Position numbers and translations under genes: made by a program
The notes under the pieces: generated by a model
The model's database searches: none
The model's input: the letters and a program-made list of their open reading frames with translations, nothing else
Told to the model about the DNA's origin: nothing
In this document: positions 1 to 6,992 of the stretch, piece by piece
How positions within the stretch are numbered: the first letter of the stretch is position 1
Layout of the letters: every line of letters begins with the position of its first letter
From: Acidimicrobiaceae bacterium
Lineage (GTDB): Bacteria; Actinomycetota; Acidimicrobiia; Acidimicrobiales; Ilumatobacteraceae
DNA: 12,849 nt
Assembly (NCBI GenBank): GCA_006515795.1
Contig: VFMC01000131.1
Span: 1 to 12,849 of the forward strand
Direction of reading: 5' to 3'

Positions 1-494
1 TATCCGATGATCTGACCCCGCTTGACGCGGTCCCCGAGCGACAGGCCCGGAGCGAAAGCCGAGAGGTGCGCATAGAAGTAGTACGTACCGTCGAGATCGG
101 CGGTGATCCCCCATGCGTTGCCCGACAACGAGGAATCGGCTCCGGCCTGTTTGGTGAGCAGGCCGTCGACCACGGCGTACACCTCCTGGCCGAGCGTGGA
201 GAGCAGATCGATGCCCTCGTGTCGCCGGCCGCCCGAGCGCGGATCGCCGAAGTTGTCGAGCACGTCGCAGCGCGGTTCGGGGCCCATCGGGAACATCAAC
301 GAGCCCATCTGCCGGAGGCGCTTGGCAGGTCGAGTGACCGAAGCCGCCTGTTCGATCGGAACAACGGGTGCCGCGCCGGGTGCCGCGCCGGGTGCCGCGG
401 TGGCGGTCGTACGGCGAGCGAGGCCGACGACGCCGACAGCGGAGGCTGCGGCGCCGAACAGCGCGGTGCGGCGCGAAACGCGTGAACTGCTCAT
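1..494 (-). CDS. M23-family (LytM-type) peptidase, Tat-exported, 3' end off the left edge
   Basis: The minus-strand frame opens with ATG at 494 and stays open to base 1, giving 164 residues of an incomplete protein. The N-terminus has a twin-arginine-like signal (SRRTALFGAAASAVG, about residues 7-21) followed by an Ala/Pro/Gly-rich linker. The mature part has the first zinc-binding motif of M23 peptidases, H92-E-G-I-D96, then the surface typical of the fold (EVYAVVDG; YYFYAHLSAF with H143; GDRVKRGQIIGY). The C-terminal HxH zinc ligand, usually HLHF, would lie beyond the left edge. M23 enzymes cut peptidoglycan cross-bridges outside the membrane; some members are inactive regulators, and without the HxH motif activity cannot be judged. 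It is divergent from the gene at 708, with a 213-bp intergenic region. The family call is firm and the substrate is unknown. Confidence 0.88.
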   Translation of the reverse strand, partial: MSSSRVSRRTALFGAAASAVGVVGLARRTTATAAPGAAPGAAPVVPIEQAASVTRPAKRLRQMGSLMFPMGPEPRCDVLDNFGDPRSGGRRHEGIDLLSTLGQEVYAVVDGLLTKQAGADSSLSGNAWGITADLDGTYYFYAHLSAFAPGLSLGDRVKRGQIIG

Positions 495-618
495 CGAATC
501 AAGTACATCCTTGGAATCACCTCGGTTGGAACCTCGAGGAGCGTCCGCCCAGCGGTGAGGTTACCCCTGTATCGGCACGGAGGCCACGGGGGGTGAGCAG
601 CAACAGCGCAGCGCGGGT

Positions 619-638
619 TTCTCACCTCGTTCTTACCT
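619..638 (+). promoter_or_regulatory. 11-bp-spaced direct repeat, candidate response-regulator operator
   Basis: Two copies of TTCTYACCT start at 619 and 630, one helical turn apart, between the divergent peptidase and the Gly-Pro-rich protein. OmpR/PhoB-type regulators bind tandem direct repeats with this spacing, and a regulator of that family is encoded 0.8 kb downstream. The link between them is inference. No confident -10 box was identified. Confidence 0.3.
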
Positions 639-707
639 TGTCGAGATAGACCGCTCACCCTGCGGGTTCACGATGCACATCAACCAATCACCCCCCAGGA
701 GGGCATC

Positions 708-1403
708 ATGAAGAAGAAGTACGTCGCCACCGGCTTGCTGGCCGGGCTCGTCGCCGGAACCGGCGCCGGGTTGATCATCGAGCAGACCGGCTTTGCCGGT
801 GCGTCGAGCAACGCCGCGGTTGTCGTCGAGGATGATTCGGGTACCGGTGGTGACACCGCCCGGCCCCGACCCGATCCGTCGGCACGCCTCACCGAAGTGC
901 TCCAACCGCTGGTCGACAACGGCACCATCACGGCCGACCAGCGCACCACGATCGTCGAGACCCTGCGGGCCGCCGGCCCGATGGGTGTCGGCCCAGGCGG
1001 ACACGGCGGCCCCGGTGGTCCCGGTGGCTCCGGTGGTCCCGGTGGCCCCGGACATCCCGGTCGTCCCGGCGGTCGCGGTCATGGCATCGATACCGCGGCA
1101 ACCGCCATCGGCGTCACCGTCGACGAGCTCCACTCGGCGCTCCAGGATGGGCAGACGATCGCCGAGGTGGCCGCCTCCGAAGGGGTCGACGTGCAGACCG
1201 TGATCGACGCGATGGTTGCCGAAGCGCAGGCGCACCTCGCCGAGCGGGTCACCGCCGGCGACCTCACCCAGGACGAGGCCGACGCCAAGCTGGCCGAGAT
1301 CACCACCCGCATCACCGACGTGGTGAACAACGGTCGCCCCGACCGTCCCGCTGATGAGCCGGTCCCGGGGGCCGACGACACCAGCACCACGACCGCCGGC
1401 TGA
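708..1403 (+). CDS. Secreted Gly-Pro-rich protein with paired helical repeats
   Basis: A 231-residue protein begins at ATG 708 after a strong Shine-Dalgarno (AGGAGGG, 697-703). A signal peptide with a KKK n-region and a Gly/Ala/Leu core fills about residues 1-32. A helical segment follows (SARLTEVLQPLVDNGTITA). Next comes a collagen-like, low-complexity GGPGG/GHPGRPGG stretch at about residues 95-126, encoded by imperfect 9-bp DNA repeats. The C-terminal helical region contains a motif common in actinobacterial secreted proteins (TAIGVTVDELHSALQDGQ, then a predicted amphipathic helix). The tail is acidic and Thr-rich. I do not recognise a function. It sits just upstream of a two-component system, so it may be an envelope protein under its control or a sensor accessory; that is inference. 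Confidence 0.82.
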   Translation: MKKKYVATGLLAGLVAGTGAGLIIEQTGFAGASSNAAVVVEDDSGTGGDTARPRPDPSARLTEVLQPLVDNGTITADQRTTIVETLRAAGPMGVGPGGHGGPGGPGGSGGPGGPGHPGRPGGRGHGIDTAATAIGVTVDELHSALQDGQTIAEVAASEGVDVQTVIDAMVAEAQAHLAERVTAGDLTQDEADAKLAEITTRITDVVNNGRPDRPADEPVPGADDTSTTTAG

Positions 1404-1426
1404 CCGGGTCCTCCCCTCGTGAGTCG

Positions 1427-2068
1427 TTGGCCAGAGCACTCGAGCTCGACGGATACGAGGTCGAACTCGCTTCCGACGGGGCTGCCGCTCTCGCCACCAT
1501 TCGTGCTGCCCGTCCCGATGTGGCGATCGTCGATGTGATGATGCCGAACATCGATGGGCTCACGCTCTGCCGTGTCTTGAGGGCCGAGCGCGACCGGCTG
1601 CCGATCCTGATGCTCACCGCCCGCACCGAGACCTCCGATCGGGTGGCCGGCCTCGATGCCGGCGCCGACGACTACCTCCCGAAGCCGTTCGAGCTCGACG
1701 AGCTGCTGGCACGGCTGCGCGCGCTGCTGCGGCGCAGTCGCCCCGACGACGAGGGTGGGGGAGGTGAGGCCGTGCTCCAGGTAGCCGATCTGCGCGTCGA
1801 TCCGGGCGCTCGTAGGGCATGGCGCGGCGACGGCGAGGTCGAGCTGTCGAAGACCGAGTTCGACCTGCTCGAACTGCTGGTCCGCAACACTGGCATCGTG
1901 CTCGACCACTCGCTGATCTACGAGCGGATCTGGAACTACGACTTCGGGCCCGACTCGAAGAACCTCGCCGTGTACATCAGCTACCTGCGCCGCAAGATCG
2001 ACGTCGGCGATCTGCCCAAGCTCATCCACACCGTCCGCGGTGTCGGCTACACGGTCCGCACCGCGTGA
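1427..2068 (+). CDS. OmpR-family response regulator (MprA-like), N-terminus missing
   Basis: The receiver domain is recognisable from RESLARALELDGYEV onward. It has the phospho-acceptor D36 (AIVDVMMPNIDGL), the conserved Thr in MLTAR and the Lys in YLPKPFELDE. It is followed by a winged-helix DNA-binding domain (about residues 110-213) ending in the usual IHTVRGVGYTVR. What is absent is the first beta strand and its acidic pair (normally V-D-D), which help hold Mg2+ for phosphorylation. The frame is open only back to 1358 and encodes nothing like them, and there is no ATG, GTG or Shine-Dalgarno in a sensible place. TTG 1427 is the first possible start. Family members have D at about residue 51-56, so some 15-20 residues are missing. 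This is a deletion, an assembly error or an incipient pseudogene. The kinase follows directly. Confidence 0.8.
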   Translation: MARALELDGYEVELASDGAAALATIRAARPDVAIVDVMMPNIDGLTLCRVLRAERDRLPILMLTARTETSDRVAGLDAGADDYLPKPFELDELLARLRALLRRSRPDDEGGGGEAVLQVADLRVDPGARRAWRGDGEVELSKTEFDLLELLVRNTGIVLDHSLIYERIWNYDFGPDSKNLAVYISYLRRKIDVGDLPKLIHTVRGVGYTVRTA

Positions 2069-2075
2069 GGCATCG

Positions 2076-3497
2076 GTGAGCCTCCGGCTGAAGCTGGCGA
2101 TCGCGATGGTCGCGCTGGCCGCCGCGGCTACGGTGGCCGTCGGATCGGTGAGCTACTTCCTGACCCAGAACGAACTTCGTCACCAGGTGGATGCGTCGCT
2201 CACGCAGGCCGCGCGGCAGTACCTCAACTCGCCGATCAACGCGCCGACCAACTCGCCGACCAACGCGCCCGGAAACGTGCAGCCAGGTCGTCCGCCGCTC
2301 GGGCTCGGCGACGGCCCGGTACCGGGGCGACCCCTCGATGGCGACGACCCACCGCTCGACTTCCGGAACTTCACACAGATCCTGGTGCAGGTGATCGACG
2401 CCGAAGGCGCGATCGTGCGCTCGCCGCGCAGCGGCGCACTACCGGTGGACAACCAAGATCGTGCGGTCGCCGCCGGAGGGTCCGGGCATCCGATGCTCCA
2501 CCACGACACCAGTGTCGATGACGAGCCATACCGCATGCTCACGGTCGAGATCGACGGCGGCGCGGTGCAGTTCGCCCGTTCGTTGCGCGAGACCGAACAG
2601 GTGCTCGACGCGATCCTCGATCGCACGCTGTTCCTCGTGGTGGGCATGTCGATGCTGGCATTGCTCGTCGGGGTGATCATCGCCCAGCAGGTCACGAGGC
2701 GCCTCGTACGGCTGACGGCTGTGGCCACGACGGTGGCCGACTCCGGTGATCTCGACGTCGACGTGCCGGTCGACGGCACCGACGAGACCGGTCGGCTCGG
2801 CCAGGCGTTCAATCGCATGCTGTCGTCGCTGGCCCGGTCCAAGCGCGCCCAGCAACAGCTGGTGCAAGACGCCGGTCACGAGCTGCGCACACCGCTCACC
2901 AGCCTGCGCACCAACGTGTCGGTGATGCAGCGTTACGACGAGCTCTCGCCGACCTCGCGTCGGCGCCTGCTCGTCGACCTGGAGAGCGAGACCAGGGAGC
3001 TCACCACCCTCGTCAACGAACTGATCGAGCTGGCCACAGATCAACGCGACCTCGAGTTGCCGAGCCGCATCCGGATCGGCTCCGTCGTGGAGGAGGTGGC
3101 AGATCGGGCGCGGCGTCGCTCCGGTCGTGAGATCAGCGTCGTAACCGATGACAGCGTGGTCGAGGTGCGTCCGCAGGCGCTCGAGCGGGCGGTGTCGAAC
3201 CTGGTCGAGAACGCGTTGAAGTTCAGCGACCAGCCCATCGAGGTGCATGCCGAGCACGCCCGCGTGGAAGTGCTCGATCGCGGCCCGGGCATTCCCGCCG
3301 ACGATCTCGGTCGGGTGTTCGACCGCTTCTATCGCTCCGACTCGGCCCGGTCGCTGCCCGGTAGCGGGCTTGGCCTTGCGATCGTGCGCGACATGGCCGA
3401 GTTGCACGGCGGCTCGGTGTTCGCCACTGCCCGCGAGGGTGGTGGGGCGGTCATCGGGTTCGTGCTGCCCGTGGTGTCGAGTGTCACCGGCGGGTGA
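2076..3497 (+). CDS. Sensor histidine kinase (MprB-like)
   Basis: GTG 2076 is chosen because translation from it gives MSLRLKLAIAMVAL, a normal start directly entering the first membrane helix; the upstream in-frame GTG at 2040 lies inside the regulator gene. The protein is 473 residues. It has TM1 at about residues 6-28, an extracellular domain to about 185 with an Asn/Ser/Ala/Pro repeat (NSPINAPTNSPTNAP, a 24-bp DNA repeat at 2226-2273), TM2 (TLFLVVGMSMLALLVGVIIA) and a HAMP linker. The HisKA H-box carries phospho-acceptor H268 (GHELRTPLTS). The ATPase domain has the N-box (LVENALKF), G1 (DRGPGIP), F-box (FDRFYRSD) and G2 (GSGLGLAIV). All catalytic boxes are intact. It would autophosphorylate and pass phosphate to the neighbouring regulator, which appears damaged. 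Confidence 0.93.
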   Translation: MSLRLKLAIAMVALAAAATVAVGSVSYFLTQNELRHQVDASLTQAARQYLNSPINAPTNSPTNAPGNVQPGRPPLGLGDGPVPGRPLDGDDPPLDFRNFTQILVQVIDAEGAIVRSPRSGALPVDNQDRAVAAGGSGHPMLHHDTSVDDEPYRMLTVEIDGGAVQFARSLRETEQVLDAILDRTLFLVVGMSMLALLVGVIIAQQVTRRLVRLTAVATTVADSGDLDVDVPVDGTDETGRLGQAFNRMLSSLARSKRAQQQLVQDAGHELRTPLTSLRTNVSVMQRYDELSPTSRRRLLVDLESETRELTTLVNELIELATDQRDLELPSRIRIGSVVEEVADRARRRSGREISVVTDDSVVEVRPQALERAVSNLVENALKFSDQPIEVHAEHARVEVLDRGPGIPADDLGRVFDRFYRSDSARSLPGSGLGLAIVRDMAELHGGSVFATAREGGGAVIGFVLPVVSSVTGG

Positions 3498-3537
3498 TCC
3501 GCTGCAGCGTTGACAGCGCGGGGGCGATGCGCGAGGG

Positions 3538-3567
3538 TTGACCCAGGATGTCGTAACGCTGTTATCA
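3538..3567 (+). promoter_or_regulatory. Possible promoter of the carotenoid oxygenase gene
   Basis: TTGACC (3538-3543) and TTATCA (3562-3567) are separated by 18 bp in the 94-bp gap after the kinase gene. The -10 region overlaps a near-palindrome, GTAAC-gct-GTTAT (3553-3565), which could be an operator. The -10 match is poor, so this is tentative. Confidence 0.3.
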
Positions 3568-3591
3568 CCGTGACCAAGGGGGCTCATCGCC

Positions 3592-4959
3592 ATGTCGTCG
3601 TCTCTCTACCTGTCCGACCAGTACGCCCCGGTGGCCGACGAGGTCACTGCCTTCGATCTAGCGGTCGTCGGCACGATCCCACCAGACCTCGCCGGCCGTT
3701 ACCTGCGCAACGGGCCGAACCCGGCCGGCGACGTCGATCCGTCGACACATCACTGGTTCATGGGTGACGGCATGGTTCACGGGGTGCGGCTCGTCGACGG
3801 CCGGGCCGCGTGGTACCGCAACCGCTACGTCGGGTCGACTGCGATCAGCACGATGCGCGGCCAGCCCGACATCCCTGGAAGGAACTGGAACGATTCACCT
3901 GGCGGACCGAACACCAACGCCGGCGGCTTCGCCGGCACCACCTGGGCGATGGTCGAAGCCGGCGGTTGTCCCGTCGAGCTCACCTACGAGCTCGACACAG
4001 TCGGACGCAACGACTTCTTCGGCACCCTTCCCGGGGCCTTCACCGCCCACCCGAAGGTCGATGCCGACACGGGTGAGATGCATGCCGTGGTGTACGCGTG
4101 GCCGCAGTGGATGGACCACGTGCAGTACGTGGTGGTCGGAGCCGATGGCAAGGTGCGCCGCACGGTTGATGTGCCACTGCCGGGCATGGCGATGGTGCAC
4201 GACATGTCGCTCACCAAGAGGTACGCCGTCGTGTACGACATGCCCGTCACGGTCGACTTCGACCTCGCCTTCGCCGGCCGGTTCCCGTTCCGGTGGAACC
4301 CCGACTACGGCAGCCGCCTCGGCCTGCTCCCGCGCGAGGGTGAGGCGAGCGACATCGTGTGGGTCGACACCCCGATCTGCTACTCGTACCACCCGATGAA
4401 CGCCTACGACGCCGCCGACGGCACGGTGGTGATCGATCTCTGCGTGTACGACCGGATGTTCGACAGCGACATCCTCGGTCCGTTCGGAGACGGTTTCGCG
4501 CGGCTCGAACGGTGGGTGGTCAACCCTGCCTCGCGCACGATGTCGACCACCGTGATCGACGCCGACAGGTCGGAGTTCCCGCGCCACCGTGGGTCACTGA
4601 CCGGCAAGCCGTACCGCTACGGCTACTGCGCCAGCCCGGGACGCGAACCCACATGGCCGACGTTCAAGTACGACCTCCACACCGGCGAACGATCCTCGTT
4701 CGAGCACGGCGCCGGGCGCAGCGCCGGCGAGCCGGTGTTCGTGAGTCGTCCCGATGCCACCGACGAGGACGACGGTTGGCTGATCACGTTCGTGCACGAT
4801 GCCAACGTCGACGGTGCCGAACTGGTCATCATCGACGCGCAGGATTTCGATCGCGGCTACGTCGCCAGGGTGGCCCTGCCGCAGCGCGTGCCATACGGAT
4901 TCCACGGCAACTGGGTGAGCGACCGCTCGGTCCCGCCGCCGAGCACGTCAGACTCCTGA
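3592..4959 (+). CDS. Carotenoid cleavage oxygenase (RPE65/CCO family)
   Basis: A 455-residue protein begins at ATG 3592, with AAGGGGG at 3576-3582 as ribosome binding site. The N-terminus shows the family signature (GTIPPDLAGRYLRNGPNP, then HHWFMGDGMVHGVRL). All four iron-ligand histidines are present: H153 (TAHPKVD), H203 (VHDMSLT), H267 (YHPMNAYD) and H438 (YGFHGNW). These enzymes are soluble seven-bladed propellers using Fe(II) and O2 to cleave a double bond in carotenoids, apocarotenoids or stilbenes; the exact substrate cannot be read from sequence. Length is close to the usual 450-500. The last residues after GFHGNW are low-complexity (PPPSTSDS), and the stop codon lies inside a 49-bp repeat that recurs at 5842, marking the junction with the accessory array. 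Confidence 0.95.
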   Translation: MSSSLYLSDQYAPVADEVTAFDLAVVGTIPPDLAGRYLRNGPNPAGDVDPSTHHWFMGDGMVHGVRLVDGRAAWYRNRYVGSTAISTMRGQPDIPGRNWNDSPGGPNTNAGGFAGTTWAMVEAGGCPVELTYELDTVGRNDFFGTLPGAFTAHPKVDADTGEMHAVVYAWPQWMDHVQYVVVGADGKVRRTVDVPLPGMAMVHDMSLTKRYAVVYDMPVTVDFDLAFAGRFPFRWNPDYGSRLGLLPREGEASDIVWVDTPICYSYHPMNAYDAADGTVVIDLCVYDRMFDSDILGPFGDGFARLERWVVNPASRTMSTTVIDADRSEFPRHRGSLTGKPYRYGYCASPGREPTWPTFKYDLHTGERSSFEHGAGRSAGEPVFVSRPDATDEDDGWLITFVHDANVDGAELVIIDAQDFDRGYVARVALPQRVPYGFHGNWVSDRSVPPPSTSDS

Positions 4960-4992
4960 CCGGCGCCGATCACTCGGTGCCGGCCGTCACGG
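4944..4992 (+). repeat. 49-bp boundary repeat, copy 1 (array edge)
   Basis: 41 of 49 bases match copy 2 at 5842-5890. The centre is a nine-pair hairpin with one G-T pair, CCGGCGCCG and CGGTGCCGG, around a variable loop. The carotenoid oxygenase stop codon (4957-4959) lies inside it. It may also act as a terminator, although there is no T tract. Confidence 0.8.
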
Positions 4993-5005
4993 AGGGCGCA
5001 GTCGT

Positions 5006-5689
5006 TCAGGCTTCGCCGATGGTTCTCGGGACTCTTGTTGCGCGTAGGCGTCGATCACCGAGCCAGTACAAGCTCGTCACGACGAGCAGGACGGCGACGA
5101 CGAGACTGGCGTTGACGACGACGCGGCCGTAGCCGTGAGTGATGACGTCGACGAACGGGTAGGGGTACCACTTCGTGAGTCGGCCGTAGATCAGGATGTA
5201 GGTGAACCATGCGACAGGCCACAGGATCGCCAGCGCGATCGTTCGACCTTCGATTCGACGACGGGGGCCGAACAGCAACCAGCCGACGACCATCATGATC
5301 GGCACGATGTAGTGGAACACTGCATTGGTGGTCGTCTCCTGCCAGCCGTGCGGCTCATGGATCTTCGCCAAGACCGTCCCGTAGACGATGCCGGTCACCG
5401 TGATTCCGTACAGCGCAGCGAGGCGTACCGCTCGCCATATTCGACCGTCTCGATTGGGGTTGCGAGCGAGCTCGCCGGACGTCACGCCGCTGAAGATGTT
5501 GCTTTGGATCGTGAAGAAGCTCAAGACGCGCAGAACTCTGTTGGCCGTCGGGGTTCCGCGTAGCGTGCCCACGGCGTGGCCCGGAGGAGTGGCGCTGACG
5601 CGAATTGCTATCCATACCTGCACGAGAATCGCCAGTGCCACGAGCACCGCAATCGCCAGGTTCCAACTACGCGCCAACCGATTGCTCAT
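5006..5689 (-). CDS. Pr6Pr-family integral membrane protein
   Basis: A 227-residue protein on the minus strand. ATG 5689 is preferred because an AAGGGA ribosome binding site lies 9-14 bases upstream and translation begins just before the first membrane helix; the upstream extension to 5791 is Arg/Cys-rich and unconvincing. Hydrophobicity suggests about six membrane segments (such as LAIAVLVALAILVQVWIAI, HYIVPIMMVVGWLLFG, ALAILWPVAWFTYILIYG, VNASLVVAVLLVVTSLYWLG). Family hallmarks include FFTIQSNIF, FHYIVPIMM and KWYPYPFVDVITHGYG. The biochemical role of the family is unknown to me. The gene is the sole occupant of an 898-bp unit flanked by the 49-bp repeats at 4944 and 5842, as if it entered as a cassette. 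Confidence 0.88.
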   Translation of the reverse strand: MSNRLARSWNLAIAVLVALAILVQVWIAIRVSATPPGHAVGTLRGTPTANRVLRVLSFFTIQSNIFSGVTSGELARNPNRDGRIWRAVRLAALYGITVTGIVYGTVLAKIHEPHGWQETTTNAVFHYIVPIMMVVGWLLFGPRRRIEGRTIALAILWPVAWFTYILIYGRLTKWYPYPFVDVITHGYGRVVVNASLVVAVLLVVTSLYWLGDRRLRATRVPRTIGEA

Positions 5690-5762
5690 TGCGAGGTCCC
5701 TTCGCTCAGGTAGGCAGCACGAGAGACCTCTGCATCCGGGTGTCACCACGCACCGCGAGCGC

Positions 5763-5791
5763 ATAATGCCTGGTATGTGGGCTCTTGGCAA
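5763..5791 (-). promoter_or_regulatory. Candidate promoter for the Pr6Pr gene
   Basis: Read on the minus strand, TTGCCA (5791-5786) and CATTAT (5768-5763) are 17 bp apart, which would leave a 5' untranslated leader of roughly 65 bases before ATG 5689. The promoter lies inside the same repeat-bounded unit as the gene. Confidence 0.45.
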
Positions 5792-5841
5792 GCGGCTGCG
5801 TTCGCCGCTGACTCCTCTAGTACAGATGTGATCGTCGCCTA

Positions 5842-5890
5842 CACGTCAGAGGCCTGACCGGCGCCAATTACGCGGTGCCGGTTCTCACGG
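5842..5890 (+). repeat. 49-bp boundary repeat, copy 2
   Basis: Direct repeat of 4944-4992, 84% identical and of the same length. It keeps an eight-pair hairpin (CCGGCGCC and GGTGCCGG) while the loop differs from copy 1. The two copies are 898 bp apart and enclose one gene. Confidence 0.8.
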
Positions 5891-5998
5891 CCCTCAGCAG
5901 CCCGATCGAACGCGGCCTCGAGGACCTCAGGTACCCAGCTCTCTGATGACCCCCAAGCGCGGAGCGGCGGTTCGGCGCGCCGCGGGAGCGATCCCCTT

Positions 5999-6232
5999 TC
6001 AACGTCGAGAGGAGTGAAGCAGCGGCTTCCAGCGGCGCGATTCGCGTTTGCCGAGTCCAAGGGTGGTGGTCATCGTCCAGGGAACATCGTTGGGGACTGT
6101 CTCCAAGTGGTCGAGCAGAAAGTCGTTGACGGCGTCGTGGATCAACTCGGCATCATCGGCGTTCGACTCGAAGGCGAGCTCGAAATCACATCTGGCCTTG
6201 CCTTCCTGCGGAGTCCTCATCGAACAGGTCAT
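5999..6232 (-). CDS. Small hypothetical protein
   Basis: A possible 77-residue protein starting at ATG 6232. Alternative starts are GTG 6244 and ATG 6220, and none has a clear ribosome binding site. The central part (CDFELAFESNADDAELIHDA, then a helical stretch to VPNDVPWTMTTTL) has normal amino-acid composition and acidic helical character, while the C-terminal tail is basic. No recognised domain is visible. It is the only plausible gene between boundary elements at 5842 and 6264, which is the main reason to believe it. The 108 bases to its left, up to the 49-bp repeat, hold nothing I recognise. Confidence 0.45.
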   Translation of the reverse strand: MTCSMRTPQEGKARCDFELAFESNADDAELIHDAVNDFLLDHLETVPNDVPWTMTTTLGLGKRESRRWKPLLHSSRR

Positions 6233-6263
6233 CGACCGCGCCACATTGCACGATTCGAGTGTC

Positions 6264-6296
6264 GATGTCCACCTAGCAGAGCGGCAGTTCTGCGCG
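6264..6296 (+). repeat. Boundary element A (core 6282-6287)
   Basis: Core CGGCAG with arms GCAGA (6276-6280) and TCTGC (6289-6293), a perfect five-pair stem. The left flank GATGTCCA (6264-6271) recurs at the same offset in element F (9398). The acetyltransferase frame reads through the core and stops in its left arm. Confidence 0.7.
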
Positions 6297-6725
6297 CGGA
6301 ACGCAACTCGGAGAGCGTTTCGTGAGAACCCGCTCGTCATAGCTGATGCCGTGCTCGACGGTGTGAATCAATCGGTCGGTCACGGCCCATCCCGCCCTCT
6401 CGTAGAAGGCGATCGCGGCGACGTTCTCGACCCTCGCGTGCAACTCGAAGTCCATGTGGCCACCAGCCGCGATCATCGCCTCGCCCAGCGCAAGCAGGTG
6501 TCTGCCGAGACCAACGTGCTGGTGGCTGGGCTCGACGAAGAGGTGCACGAGTTGGTCGCCGCTGACCGAGACATGGCCGATCTGCGCACCATCGATGACG
6601 GCCACTCGCGTCTCGACCCCGGATTCGGGGATGAACCAATCGTGGAGTTGTTGCCTGGTGCCCGCGAGGTCGGGGGCGTCGAACTCACCGGCGAGCAGCT
6701 GCGACGAATACGTGTCCCTGAAGCA
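6273..6725 (-). CDS. GNAT-family N-acetyltransferase, start codon not found
   Basis: The frame encodes FRDTYSSQLL, then a beta-rich core (TRVAVIDGAQIGHVSV), and the acetyl-CoA-binding signature Q-x-x-G-x-G within HQHVGLGRHLLALGEAM. It ends with the usual C-terminal pattern (LHARVENVAAIAFYERAGW). GNATs transfer an acetyl group from acetyl-CoA to an amine; the substrate is unknown. No ATG, GTG or TTG exists in this frame near the domain's start, and the first strand expected before FRDTY is not encoded in frame. The left limit given is therefore only the visible homologous part. The gene may have lost its 5' end or carry a frameshift. The stop TAG lies in boundary element A, so the last residues (AELPLC) are encoded by the element. 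Confidence 0.72.
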   Translation of the reverse strand, partial: CFRDTYSSQLLAGEFDAPDLAGTRQQLHDWFIPESGVETRVAVIDGAQIGHVSVSGDQLVHLFVEPSHQHVGLGRHLLALGEAMIAAGGHMDFELHARVENVAAIAFYERAGWAVTDRLIHTVEHGISYDERVLTKRSPSCVPRAELPLC

Positions 6726-6947
6726 CCTCTGCGCTCGCCGACACCCTGTAGTTTCTCGGCGTGGCCGTCCATGCGCCCTGTCTGAGCGATCTCGTGTACT
6801 GCGACATTCACGACGCCTACTTCTGCGCGGTGTGACGAATGGAACGAGTCGCCGTGCTGCGATCCCGAGTGCGAGTTCTGCCCCACTCGTTCGGCGCGGC
6901 CGTCCGCATGCACGCATAGCGACAAGCATCACTGGAAGACCGACTGA

Positions 6948-6972
6948 CCGCCCATACCGGCAGTTGTTCCGG
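6948..6972 (+). repeat. Boundary element B (core 6958-6963)
   Basis: CGGCAG core between the acetyltransferase and lipoprotein units. The left arm CCGCCCATA resembles that of element H. Its arms pair poorly, making it the weakest hairpin of the set. Confidence 0.5.
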
Positions 6973-6992
6973 TGATCTGCACGACCAGCGCA

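Noticed and set aside
633..1439. Minus-strand frame of 268 codons
   Set aside because: Shadow of the Gly-Pro-rich gene, which has a strong ribosome binding site and a signal peptide; the antisense translation is Gly/Asp-rich without domain features.
4308..4313. CGGCAG in the carotenoid oxygenase gene
   Set aside because: It is in the middle of an intact, conserved coding sequence with no hairpin around it.
5839..6060. Minus-strand frame of 73 codons next to the second 49-bp repeat
   Set aside because: It ends inside the repeat, lacks a ribosome binding site and overlaps the end of the better-supported gene at 5999-6232. A gene remnant is possible but not supported.
6866..6889. Six-pair hairpin CGAGTG/CACTCG before element B
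   Set aside because: The loop is twelve bases, there is no T tract and no gene end nearby; likely chance in GC-rich DNA.
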